The notes under the pieces: model-generated | What the model was told of the DNA's origin: nothing | Seen by the model: only the letters and a program-made list of their open reading frames with translations | The model's database searches: none | In this document: positions 46,427 through 59,055 of the stretch, one piece after another | Position numbering within the stretch: the stretch's first letter is position 1 | How the letters are laid out: the number at the start of each line of letters is the position of its first letter | Position numbers and translations under genes: made by a program | NCBI GenBank assembly: GCA_038373885.1 | Contig: JAWZYV010014418.1 | Coordinates: forward strand, 1,116,001 to 1,180,000 | DNA length: 64,000 nucleotides | Origin: Cheiracanthium punctorium | Lineage: Eukaryota; Arthropoda; Arachnida; Araneae; Cheiracanthiidae | Direction: 5' to 3'

Positions 46427-46434
46427 TATATATA

Positions 46435-49400
46435 GTATTTCAATTTTTGTATAGAAAAGTAAACTAGCCATTATTTAATTCATCTATTATTATTATTATT
46501 ACTAAACCAAACGTTTGGAATAATCAACATCTTTTTTTTCCAATTATAAATAATCTCTGTTTTTGAAATCATGAAGCAGCATTAGTATAATGTTTTACAG
46601 TTGAAAATGTAAGATATACCTACTTCCCACCATTTTTAGAATATTAGAGTTTTAGCCGCGTTTCCCACTTATTAATTTAAAATTATATTTAATTACTGAC
46701 AATGGCTGTACGTACAGAAAAGGTGTGAAGTAACTTCAAAAAATTGAATTCTAATGAACAAATCTTTTACTTGACTCCTACAAACTTGACTCCAAATTAT
46801 GATATTTTACTGAAAATATGATGAAGTAAAACAGTTAATAAATTTAATAAAACATCTCTAGTTAAGGTGCTTCGCAACGTAAAGTAATAAGATAGGTTTA
46901 TATAAAAAGGAATAAGTGCGCCTTTGAAAATTAGAAATATATATCATTTTACAAAAACATCGTATGGTTTACAGTTTCATACAAAGTCATTTTAAATTTT
47001 CTTAGGTTTCATTGCTGGCTAATGTACATTTTTGAAATTTAAATCTGAAGTACTTGTGCCTTGCAAATAAACGATTATTCTGCAGTTAATGACAATATCA
47101 TTTTGATAATGGGTTTTGTTGCAAAAAGTTCATCTGACTAGTTGCTCGTTGATTTCGAAATTAACGTTGTTCAAAAACATTCTTTGATAAAATATCTATC
47201 ATCATATTCTGAAACAAAATCGTTTATCGGATGCTCGGTAGTTTGTTCATTAGAATTCAACGCTCGTACGGGTAGGGAAAGTACTTTAAATTTCTTTGGA
47301 AATTTCTTGTTTATTACTAAAAGAAGAAATTTAGAAACTTATTCTCGCAACGATGTTGATGATGTTATATTGGTCTTTATTTTTATGTATGTGTAGTACA
47401 TGCAGCCTCAAAAAGTTTTTAAAAAATTGCTTTTTCTTTTAAGTTTTTGTGTTTTATTTTATTTTTACGAATATCATAAATATGCCAACTTTAAGTAAAG
47501 GTTGTTTATAAAAAAGCATTTGGCCCAGTTCTGGTGATGTGTACTATTCTATATTTGATAAATAAGTTCGGGGAATTAAAAAAAAAAAAAAAACGTCGAA
47601 TAGTTATTACAGTTTTTCAAGATACGAGACACATTAGATTTTGAAATGTTATTGTAAAAGTAGCAATCAGTTCTAACTTGTCCACAGTCGTCAGGGAAAA
47701 AAAAATGTAATTTTTTTTCTAAATAAAATTGGTTTTAAACTGTGTCAAGATTTTAAAGGAAAGGGGAGTAAAGTTGTTAAATAAAATTTAAATATCATTA
47801 AAATATTTTTATTCTTCATTAATTATCGTGCTTTTTAGAGATGAAGAGGACGCCACTTGAATATTTTTTATGGTCTGAAGGTTAAATTAAGAATCTATTT
47901 TAGGATTAAAATGCATATATTTTCAACTATAATTATAGCTTTGCATCATTATTTTTTAACTTGGCTGGGTTATATTTTAAGAGCAATGTACACGATTTAG
48001 AAATAAAGGATATTCAATACAGTAATTCTAACTTTAAGAAGACGATGCTAAGATTTCCACTGAACTTGGATCGGTAGCAGCCGCTAGTCAGATGACTTTC
48101 TAAACTTACTGATTCGGTATCTGTATCTATCTCATCAGTGGGTATAATATTCTGAACCATGCATCATAGATAATATTTATATTTCACAGTACTATCACAA
48201 ATCCTTTTAAAACTTCTGAAAAGATAATTACAGTATATGTATTTACTTATTTATTTAATAAACAAATTCATATAGGTGAACCCTGAATCATAAGGAGAAC
48301 CCAGCCAGATCTGCGATCAAAATGCGTACCTTGGAGCAAAAAAAATGTTTTTGCAGATCTACAGCCCTACTATTGGCGAGTGTGCTTGCAGAAAAATAAA
48401 ATTGTATTTGTAGCACATCCTTTTTAAAAAGAATTTAAATTTTATGCCTCCATATATTCAAGAGGCTTCCGACATTATTTTAAAAAAAGTGAAAACTCCC
48501 GATATTTGAAGAATATTTTACGCGAAACGCACGTGTATTAAATTGCAGTCCCTCAGCATTCTGGGTTATAAAAAAGAAAAAAGAAATTCCATCGAACTAC
48601 AAAACGGCTTATCGAATTTGTGCCCACTATCGTAAACTAGTTTTTATCGCGGTAAATTCCTGATTTGGGGAGATTTTCATTTCAGCACTATTTCTCCACT
48701 CTCGGTTGAAAAGCGCGTCCCTGCCACCGCTGTCATCTGAAACTTTTGGTTGTAAAAATTCCTATCACTCCTTTGCGAGTTCGCTCTTTTATGAGATTTT
48801 AACCCCTTCTCCCTTTGCTATACCCTCGCGCCTCTTTTTTCCCATTCCATTGCACCCTACAGCGGTTCTCCCATAAGAACACAGAACATAAAAACGTTCC
48901 AAATTTGTAATTTTTTTCCCTCTTTGTGGGTCTTGAACATTCTTTTTTCTTTTTCTGATTATGTTTTACAGATTACAGTCGAGTATGGCATGCGTAAAAA
49001 ACATTTTTTTTTTCTTTTCTAAACTAGACTGCTGGAGCTTTGGTGGAAAAAAAAAATTATCCAAGTTAAATAAATAAAATAAAATAAAATCCCCCCCCCC
49101 CGTTCTTGGCCTATTCCTGGAAATTTCTTTTCTGTGCCATTTCCCTTGAAGGCCTTTTGTTTTTGGCTTTTTAGTTTATATATATATATACACACATACA
49201 TATAAGCGGTACGAACGCACGCACACACAGCGAAAAAATGGGAAATTTAGATTTTGCCTAGCGTCCAATCGTAAAATCTTTTCCGAGAACCACGTAGAAT
49301 GAATATATATTTTTAGCGTTTTTTATTTTATTTATTATTTATTCTTTCAAAGGCTACTGAATAAGTTTTTAGCTATCCATTTGTCGTTCAAGTTTGATGT

Positions 49401-51606
49401 AATGAATCGATCCAGATTCTGTTTAGACAAAAAAAAGGGGGTAGGGATAACCTTCCGCATTAGAAAAAGAAAGAAATACAATCTTGGGGGAAAGGAGGGG
49501 AATCTTATTCTGAGTACTTTAAATAAAAGTAATTGATTATGATTTTCGACGCAATTCACGCTCAACTCTCTAGGTAATCTACTAATTTTGTTTTATGTAT
49601 CCTATAAACCTATAAAAGCGGCTCTTTCCTCTGACTACACAGCTGATGCATTCCATTTTTATCATGTCACTAGAAGGTAAAGCCCGTTTTGGAGGCAATT
49701 ACAACGGACGCCAGTAAAAACATTTTACAAAAATAAATCAACACTCAACTGTATACTAGTAGGATTGTAATATAATTTTTCTTTACTCGCAACATTCATT
49801 TTTTACTGCAGTGCAAGCGAATTCAAAATTCTACCAAAAAAGATAAATCATGCAAAACTCATCGATTATAAAAACACTTTCCAACACAACAATATTTGGC
49901 GATGCGTTGTACTTAAATCCGGCGAGATTTTTGAGATTAAAAAAAGCTGTATATCATTATGTGATTTTGCGAGACCCTACTAAAGGGTTTTAAGTTAATT
50001 TCATCTTTTAACTGAAGAGTAACTGATACGGAGTGGGAGGAATTTGCATTTTCAAGGTTTAGCAGTTTAAACTAATATTCCACGCGCTGAAGAATCCGAT
50101 TGCAGTTTTGTTGCATGTAAATCGGTTAATAAGAGCGCAAGATAAGAATTTCTAAAATTTCCAATAAAATCGCCTTACTTTATCGTTCTTATATAAAGGA
50201 TTTTTTTTATTTCCCTCCAAGAAAAATGAAAACATCGTCAAAAATTGCCAAACTTGGAGACTTTTGGCGCTATTTTTATGCATGGCACACGACCTTGCCG
50301 TTGGACCATTAGCTAACTACATGGGAGGACGGTATTGTGCTTGAAATGGTTGAATGTCTCTAAAACTGCCATTGACTGTTATGTATTGGAATTCTTTTGA
50401 GTGTTCCTGTAGTAGAAATATAAATGGTAGAGACACTGTTTTTGACGGAGAGCTTTATTTACAAATCTTTAATAACATATATCAATTTTGTTTAGTTTGA
50501 AATAGACGAATATTTCTAAAATACGCTTTAAAGAAAGGCTTCCCATAAAGCATAATGTATTAATTTTTTTTTAGTGCTACTTTAAAAGAACTATAAATGC
50601 TATATATATTTTCAATAAGGTTTTTCAATAAGGTACGTGGTTCAGTACATAGGAATAACACATATAAATTGTGTAGAAATTGATGCATAATAACCTCAGT
50701 TGGAGACAGACGGACAAACGAAATCATAAACACTTTTATACCTTATTGGAAAATGTTAAAAATCATCATTCCAAACTGTTTTTCTTAATTTTAATTACCA
50801 TGCAAAGGTAGTTCTAAACATAAAAATTGTTTCTTGAATTTCTTCTTAAAACTGATGCTTTTTATAGAAAGTATTGAACTAATTTGATGTAAAACCGAAT
50901 CAAATATTTAAGTCCATTTGAAGGAGATGAAAAATATTTGAAAAAAATGAATATATGCTAAATCTATTATATACATGAAAAGCCATAGAACAAATTAGAC
51001 AGCAGAACTTTAGATTACTCGGTGGGACTGAGACGAAATTCAAATGTGCAAGCCTACACACTCACAGAATTTTCCTTGTTTTTTTTATGCTTTTACTGTC
51101 TCATGTTCTGGCGAGAAAATTAATCGTTCTTTAGAATCTCCATGATTAATTTTAAATCCAGAGTCAGTGCATTTTAAATAAATTTGATTGATAGTATTTG
51201 CGGTTAAATTAGAAAGCTGTGCGTGCAATGAATCTGAAAGTTTTCCTAAGAATCTTTTAACGATAAACGTAAAATTCAAGACATATTTTTTTTTAGAAAC
51301 AGTATAAATGAAAAGACGCATTGTATAAGGAGAACATCAGAAATAAGAAAACCATTAATTTATTTATACTTACCATCTGTTTATAGATATTTCCTTAGAT
51401 TAGAAATTGTTTAAATGTGGATATCATTTTTGCTTGATACACATTCTCTTATTTATTTATCATCTGAACTGTACAGATGTAAATACTACACAAACAAGAT
51501 TAATTAACCGTTCAAATATTGTGTTGTTTTGGACATTTCTCTTGTGCTTAGCTACGCTAATGTGTTTGAATATTTCTCTCTCCAGTGCTGTGCGCATTAT
51601 GTCGGA

Positions 51607-51641
<35 letters not shown>

Positions 51642-52720
51642 AGTTATTGTGATTTATACACTTTCATACATTAAATCCACGAAACACCAATATATGATTT
51701 AGTACAACTCATGTGTTTCGTAAATATTACTTAAAATCAACGTAATTTTTTCCCCCATATTGAAACAACATTTCAGGAGGCTCAAATTCCGCGTCCATAC
51801 TTTTAAATAACACAATAAGCGAGCATTTGTGTATGCGATTAAGTAAAGTATTTGTAACTTTCTTTCTTCCTTTCTTTCTTTTTTTTTTTTTTTACAGTAA
51901 GTTACAGAAGCTTGGCACTATGAGATTTATACAATTCCGATTGCTTAGCAAATCAAATGGCCTTCATTTGAATTTAGACTAGTAAGCTTACAATCATTTC
52001 AATGGAAGTTGCATATTTCCCAATCGTGCTTTGTGGTTCGAATGAAGTTTCTCGCTATTCTGTGGCATGAAACAGCTAATGTAGGATTTGGATTATAAAC
52101 GTGATGGATTTCTAAAGGGGGCGATGGAACTGCAATCATTTCGAGTCTATTGTCTGAGTGTTTCGGAAAACCTATAATACTATATCTTTTTCTTCTTATG
52201 TTCTTAAATTTTATTACAGAATATGATGTGCTGCTTGCGATAAGATTTTAGGGAATGAATTTTTTAATGTCTCAACCACCAAACTTTTCAAATTTGGAGA
52301 AGGAGAGAAGTTTGATACTTGATGATCATTTAAATATTACAATTAATCTTACAGATGATAAATTATTCAAAATGCCTTTCTGAATTGTTTCAGTTCTTTT
52401 AAAAAAGATTTTATTGAACCTAAAATGAAAAAAAAATTGAAACCTACTTATACTTGCAGATTATTTTCTTCAATGGACAATGGACAAAAAGCCGCATATA
52501 TAATATATATAATATACCCTATTTCACAACGCGAAATTTTCACTTACGCGAGGGGTCTTGAAACGCATCTCTCGCATTAAATCAAGACTCCACTGTATTT
52601 TATCGATTTAATTGGATTTTTTGTAATAGAATTATACGGGATTTTTTTCTAAGCGAATTAGCTCTTGATCTCTCTCATTCTAAAAATGTATGCTTATGTC
52701 CCCAAATAAAAACATTTCAT
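46435..52720. other. Non-coding stretch with one less AT-rich block
   Basis: No gene or transposon recognised over 6.3 kb. The part at about 48540-48870 is more balanced, with pyrimidine-rich segments, and could be single-copy regulatory or promoter-like DNA. A 30-base T run lies at 51611-51640 and a C run at about 49091-49100. Confidence 0.5.
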
Positions 52721-52724
52721 AATA

Positions 52725-53312
52725 GTTATCGTGTTATCTTAATTATCCATTGAAGAGTATTATACAATAGAAGACATATATCTGTTTTAATCGAGATTGG
52801 ACTTTATTTTAAATAAGGAATACCTTACTAAAAGTAAAAGCAGATTTATAAAAACTTATTTATAAAAACTTATTTAAAAACACCGAACACTGGAACTGCA
52901 TTTTTTAATATTTTATTAAATATTAAAATATTAAAATCAGGACAGTCTTTAAAAGTTAATGAGACAATTTCTTAAGATAGCTAGAGAACAAAAAGTTTTG
53001 TAGAGCAATTGAACTGAACTGTGAACATTTCTTGATAGTAAATCTAGTTATTCTATGTATTTAATAAAAAGTGCTATACAATATAATATGTACATTTTTG
53101 AATCGAGATTGTGTGAATATTAGTTTAAATAAGGAATACTCTACTAAAAGTGAGAGAAAATTTGCACAAACTTATTTTAAAACTCTGACCGTTGAAAGTG
53201 CATTTCCTAACTTATTTTAAAATCAGGACAGAGCCTTTAAAATTGGAAGAGAAAATTTCTTCAGATAACCAAAAATCAAAGGTTTTGAAAAAATTGAACA
53301 AAACTAGAGTGT
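52725..53312 (+). repeat. Diverged tandem duplication, two units
   Basis: Unit 1 (about 52725-53005) and unit 2 (about 53040-53312) share an ordered series of words: TATACAAT, AATCGAGATTG, AAATAAGGAATAC, CTACTAAAAGT, ACTTATTT, AAAATCAGGACAG, CTTTAAAA and AATTTCTT. The offset is about 316 bp. Each unit is AT-rich and non-coding. The copies are well diverged, so the duplication is old. Confidence 0.65.
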
Positions 53313-56300
53313 AGAAAAAATAAGAAAACTTTTATTTATTATATACGCATTCTGCACATACTTGCAAGAAGTAATGATTTTAAAAAAAATCCCTAAGGGT
53401 AATAAAAAACCCCACAGCTGTTTATAAAATATCGAAATAACAAAAATAAAAATTATAATTAAACGAATCCTATTTTAATTAAATGATTTTTTTTTGTTTT
53501 GTGAAAGAAATTTAATTTTTGAAAAATCTTTATAACCGTCGGGGAGATTTGAAGTATAACTGAAGATTTGTAAGTGCAGACAGTAACTTATTTGTTTGTA
53601 TTTAATTAAAATTTCAAAAATTTCCATCTTTTGTTAATTCTGCTGAAAATATTTAATTTCATCCGCAAAATTTTTGCTGCAGCTTTATCATTTTAGTAAT
53701 GTAAAACAATGCCACAAGGTGTTTTAATTTAAGGCGTTTATTTTAAAATCTGTCAGTTGTGTCATAAACACATGTCTTTTTAAACAACGGGATTGTCATC
53801 CTTTGTTAATATCATGTCAGAAGCATTTTATCTATTTAGATTTTCTACTCGCCGATGTTATTTAATTATTTTACATCTAAAAGTTAGATTAAAATAAATT
53901 CTTAATTGTGTGTACCATCTCCTCTTTCCCTGGCTGAACAAAAATTGAATTTCAGAATTTTGACTTCGCACCATTCTTGAATTTCTCTTTCGCGAATCGA
54001 ATTATGATGAGTGCATTAGGAAATTTTCTTGTCTTTCGTCCTTAAACTTCCTCTAACCACATTAGCAAGTGTGAACACCTGTTTGCTCAGTGTAACACGT
54101 TAGTGAAAACTAGAGAACTCGTGTAGACAACTTAAATATATCATCAGTAATTACAGTTTTAAGTTCGCATTTCAAGTAAGCCCTCCTTAGTATTTTTAGA
54201 TTATAACTCAATGAATATTTTCTTGTGACAGTTCTACGCATATGTGCATTTAACACTTAAGGCTGATGTTTGTTTACGAATCCTGCTACTGTATTAATCT
54301 GAAATCAAGAAGTTTGAACAGCCCCACTTTGTCTGGGAATAGTCGTAGTATTAAAAGAAAAAGAAATATAATTATGCTAAAATTACTTTGAAGTATTCCG
54401 TGGTACTTGGTTGTATGTTCTTGAATTTTGAACAAAGTATTAATAGTGAAATAATTTGTATTAATAGTGAAAGCAATATCTTTCAGTAATATTTTACAGC
54501 ATATTATTAAAATAGTAATTAATAAATTGGATATTTAATTTAAATTCACTTAAACTCGGTGCATTAAAATAGAAAAATATATTAAGTTTTACTTTCCAAA
54601 GCATGACTGCGAAATTTAAAATCAATTTGAAGTTATAATATTCAGAACATTGGTTAACGTCCAAAATTTTATTTTTTATTTATTGTTCTGCAGAAATTTA
54701 ACAGGAAAGTTAAAATGACAAACTGATGGTTGAAATACTTAAAAAAAGTTTTATGTGGTATATATATTCTGATAACAATACATCACTTTTTATCAACGCA
54801 GTACAAAACAAATACGAATTGCAGAAATTCTACGTAAGCTAGAAATCAAATACATTCGTAGGAATAACGCAAATGTTTGAGGAATATCTAAGGTTTTAGA
54901 TACGTACAATAAAAATAGCGTCTGATAAAACAAAATAATATACGCTTAACTCCTGAAAATCATGAACTTTTGCATTCATATAAAATGAGAAAATCTCTTT
55001 GTAACAGCAATTGAAAACTTATCTTTCTGCAAGCCTAACAACTGGAGTGTTTATAAAACGCTACATGATACCATTTAGGGAACTCCTTTTAGGCATAATT
55101 TAAACTCGGGGGGGGGGGGGGGAGGCCGAAATATTCTCGACGCAATATAAAATAATCGAAACTGTGTTGTTTCTCCAATAACACATTTTCTCATTTAATT
55201 TGCTGGTGTGGGAGATTTTTTTTCTCTTTTCTTGCGTTTGTCAATATCCAATTAAACTTACTCCATAAAAAAGAGAAATATTAAATTTTGCTTTCCGAAA
55301 TGTACGGAATCATAAAATTAAATGGGGTGTTTCTTTCAGTTTTTAATAAGCACCTTAATTTTTAAAATTTGCGATACTAGTGAAAACACATGACTTGCTA
55401 AAATAATTTTCATAAAATAATGAAGCTGTTTTTAAATATAATGCATTTACTAATTATTTCTTTTCTTAATATGTTGTTGTTATTTGAAATAAGATTAAAA
55501 GTCGCTTTAAAGTTTATTTCCGCAGATACAGTGATGAAAGTGCTAAGATAACCTTACATTCTATTCATCTAAATAAATGTCCCTGACATTTAATATCAAT
55601 CAGCTTTTCAATAAACGAAATTCATTTTACTGTTTTTTGCTTTACTTTAAAACAAACCAATATATCTATTTAACAGAATCTACCAAGTAACTTACATCAG
55701 TTTGCAATTTGTTTATCAAAAGAATAATAAAAATTCCAGAGAAACTTGGCCTAATCTAATGCAAACTTCACGAAATGAATCGCATAATTAACACAATAAA
55801 TAACAAAGACATTTATATCTAGATGCATTATTAATCCCTTTTGAAAAAAAATGTATACATATATATATATTTCTACTGGGATTAATTTTCAGGAAGTTTT
55901 TTTTCTTTATTGTGTTGCTGAAGATCATGATTAGAATGTACACAATACACATTTCTGCATAGCTACATATGCATAATTATCCCAAATTAATTTGAGCACT
56001 GAGTTCTCCCGCGTGTAGAGTCTAACGAGCTGGTCTCTATTGATTCATGCATGTTTAGAATTCTCACGTTAGCTGGAAAAGCACCCTAGAGATTTCATTT
56101 TACAGATATATTAATTTAATGGCGAGTAAATTTGGAGTAGGAGATACCCTGTCAGGACTTAATATCTGTTGTTAGTGAAGAGGAAATGGAATTTCATATT
56201 TTAATTTTTTATTTATTTATACTTTTTTACGTAATATTTCAAATACATACAAAGGATATCAGTTTAATCAAAAGCACCGGAGTGTAAGAAGTTAATTTCA

Positions 56301-58940
56301 GTTGGTAAATTAATTGCATAATAAGTTTTTTAAAAAAAACCTTTTGTCTTTTTCTTAGATAATACATTTTAAATAAAATTCCAGGCTGACGATACGTTTG
56401 TGTGTTTTGGAGTAGGTAATCAGTATAATACATTTTGTCGATGAAAAAATTTTGATCTATTAAAGCTTTCAATATGGTGAAAGTTAGCTGTTTTACATTA
56501 TTTAACCCTACAAGGCACGTGGTACCATATTTTGAACAAGCACTTTAATTATTCCTCTACGTCTATAAAGTACTCGTATAGACATCTGTCGGTTTTTAAG
56601 AGTATTTATATATAGATAGCAACGATATAATTCAGGCTCTTGCGTGTAGGTGTACTTACTGTTTATATTATTGCCAAAACTGATTGAAATTTAAACAGTA
56701 ATCTTCCGAATGTGGTTTTGTTTATTTTAGCAAATTAACAAAAAATAGTTAGCAAAGAGTTTTGACCCGGAAAAAATTACTGTGTGTTGGAGTTCGCCCT
56801 ATCAAGAAATGATTTGAATACTAAAATTTCAAAATAAGTATCAAAAAAGTACAGCTAAGGCCCAGTGTACCGCATACAAAACTGAAATTAAAAAAGTGAT
56901 TTTCTAGTAAAATATGAGGTTATTATTTTTTAAACTATTTTTTTCCAAATAACAAGCACTAACATTATCACATATATTTATTTTAGACACAGAAAAAAAA
57001 AAATTAGCCTTGTAGGGTAAAGTAAATATTGTCTTGCATATTATGTGGTGAACATTGAAAATATTTTAATGTATTATGAACTAATGTACTTTTAGTATTG
57101 TCGAACAAAAAGTGGAGAATGTTGTATTTTTGTGTCACCACATTTAAATGAACTTTTTCAATAACCGTTTGCTCACTAAACCTTCGCTCTATTTATTTCC
57201 TCATCATACGACCGAAGTCACCCACTTTGGATACCAGTAAAGTCTTTACCATTAATTATACACTCTTTATACTAATTATGTAGTTTGATCAGCGAGTAAA
57301 TTTTATTTACAATTTTGACTTGATTAAAAGGTACTTTTTCTTTTTTCTTAGAAACAGATTAATGTTTAGATTTTTATAGTTCCATTTTAGGCATTTTAAC
57401 CATTGTGCTTTGATTTTTATAGTTCCATAGACTTTTATAGTTCCATTTACAAAAATTTCTTTACATTTGCTAGGCTAGTTTCACCCCCCCCCCCGAAAAA
57501 AATCGATAAATTCGAAAATTATTTTCCTCTTTCGCCGTAGCTTTTGACCATGGAAGAGCCAAATCTTCCGTGAAATGCTCACACATGTAGGTTTTTCTCA
57601 AACTCCGTAACATCCTCTAATTTTTTTCCCTGTAGATAAACTTTAAGTCGCCTTCTGTTAAAAGCAGGCTCAGAAGTTTGAATAAGAATGAGAAAAAAAG
57701 GTTTTTTTATGGCAGTTGTGGCTACATTTGATATAAATCCACCTTATGATATGAATTCATATCGTAATTTGTGGATTTTCATATGAAATTTTATGAATAT
57801 TTATTCCGAATTTATGTATTATAAACAAAATTATTTGAATCTGGTTAATTGCTATAATTTTTTTTCCGTTACCTTAATCAAATGTAAAAATAAATACAAT
57901 CTTTAAGCTAAGTGCCATTAAAGAAAAGGAAGAAAATAAATATGGCAGACATGAAAATACTGAAGAAAAAAAAGAAACTTTTTAAATTGTTGGTAGTATC
58001 TTTTATTAAGAATCAAGATTTGCATTTGTGAGCAGTTTTAGTCTAGCATAAACATTAAGTGTGAATAGCATCTTTTTAAAACTATTTTCTGAAAAGTATT
58101 GTTGAAATTGAGTGTCTAAGAAATGAATTTAATTTTTTTTTACTGAAATTGGCGAATAATATGAAACTTATTCATCATATGTTACTCTAGACAAATAGTG
58201 CATGAACCTGAATTTTTTGCGATTGTAAAACTAAAATAACAAAGATAAAATTTTAATTCTGAAGTTTGACAATAGATGTCAGACGATAAAAACCATAAAA
58301 GATATTTTCTCGAGTTAAAGGAATTTCTTTAAAGATCAATATGCTGTAAAACTCATTGTGTCAGAGTAGAGTTGAGCTTGCGTATAGCTAGCTGATCTTC
58401 CCATGAGAATATGAATCCTTTAGTACTAAAGCACGACAGCAATAGAAAATTTCGAAAAAGTTAAGGTAAAAAGAAATCATATTTTCTGAGACTAGACTGG
58501 AATGCCTTATGTATATTTTATTCCATAAAATCGCAGCATAAAAGAAAAAGTTCCAGTCTTATTTTACTACAATAGTGTTTGTTTAAAATTCAAATGGTCT
58601 TGTAGAACTGGAAGCTTAACGTGTTTTTCATTTGGATGATAATATTTATCGATTATAAATATCTGAAAGTTGTTAATTAACTGTAATACTAACACTAAAC
58701 TCTAAAACTAACACTAAAATCTAGATTTTAGTGAATTTTGATGAATTAGTTTTTCTGTGTCTTTTATTAGTGATTATAAATATTTTGAACTAAAGGACAT
58801 GCGATAGTAATTAGTTGAAAGAGAAAAAAATTAAAACAATATATTAAAATTTAACAAAAAACACACAAAAAACTTGTGTTAAAAGATGATATAAATAAAA
58901 CTTTGTAAATTAACACACATAACAAGGTACTTGTCTTAAT
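53313..58940. other. AT-rich non-coding stretch
   Basis: No gene or transposon recognised in 5.6 kb. It contains a G run (about 55110-55122), three copies of the word TTTTATAGTTCCAT near 57372-57448, and the palindrome at 58712-58733. Confidence 0.6.
58712..58733. repeat. Perfect 22-bp palindrome
   Basis: The 22-bp site consists of CACTAAAATCT followed immediately by its exact reverse complement AGATTTTAGTG, with no spacer. CTAACACTAAA words precede it. It could be a dimeric protein-binding site or simply an inversion junction. Confidence 0.8.
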
Positions 58941-58950
58941 CAGAATGATC

Positions 58951-59055
58951 GTTTCGACCGAAAAAATATCTCAGGTCTTCTTCAGCTGACAGCAAAGTCT
59001 CCCAGAATAGTGGGGACTGCTCGAGATTTATCCTGCGAAGATATATCCTTGAAAG
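58951..59055 (-). repeat. Possible Penelope-like element terminal fragment
   Basis: On the minus strand 58951-58985 reads CTGAAGA, a GACC/GGTC stem, then GAAAC, the order of a hammerhead ribozyme core and a phrase typical of Penelope-like retroelement termini. An extra A precedes the stem and no cleavage triplet is evident. Next to it (59017-59055) TTTATCCTGCGAAG occurs twice. No reverse transcriptase is present. Confidence 0.35.

Noticed and set aside
45865..46434. 8-bp duplication of the MITE as evidence of hAT insertion
   Set aside because: The flanks are TA microsatellite, so any 8-mer would appear duplicated; the call rests on the termini instead.
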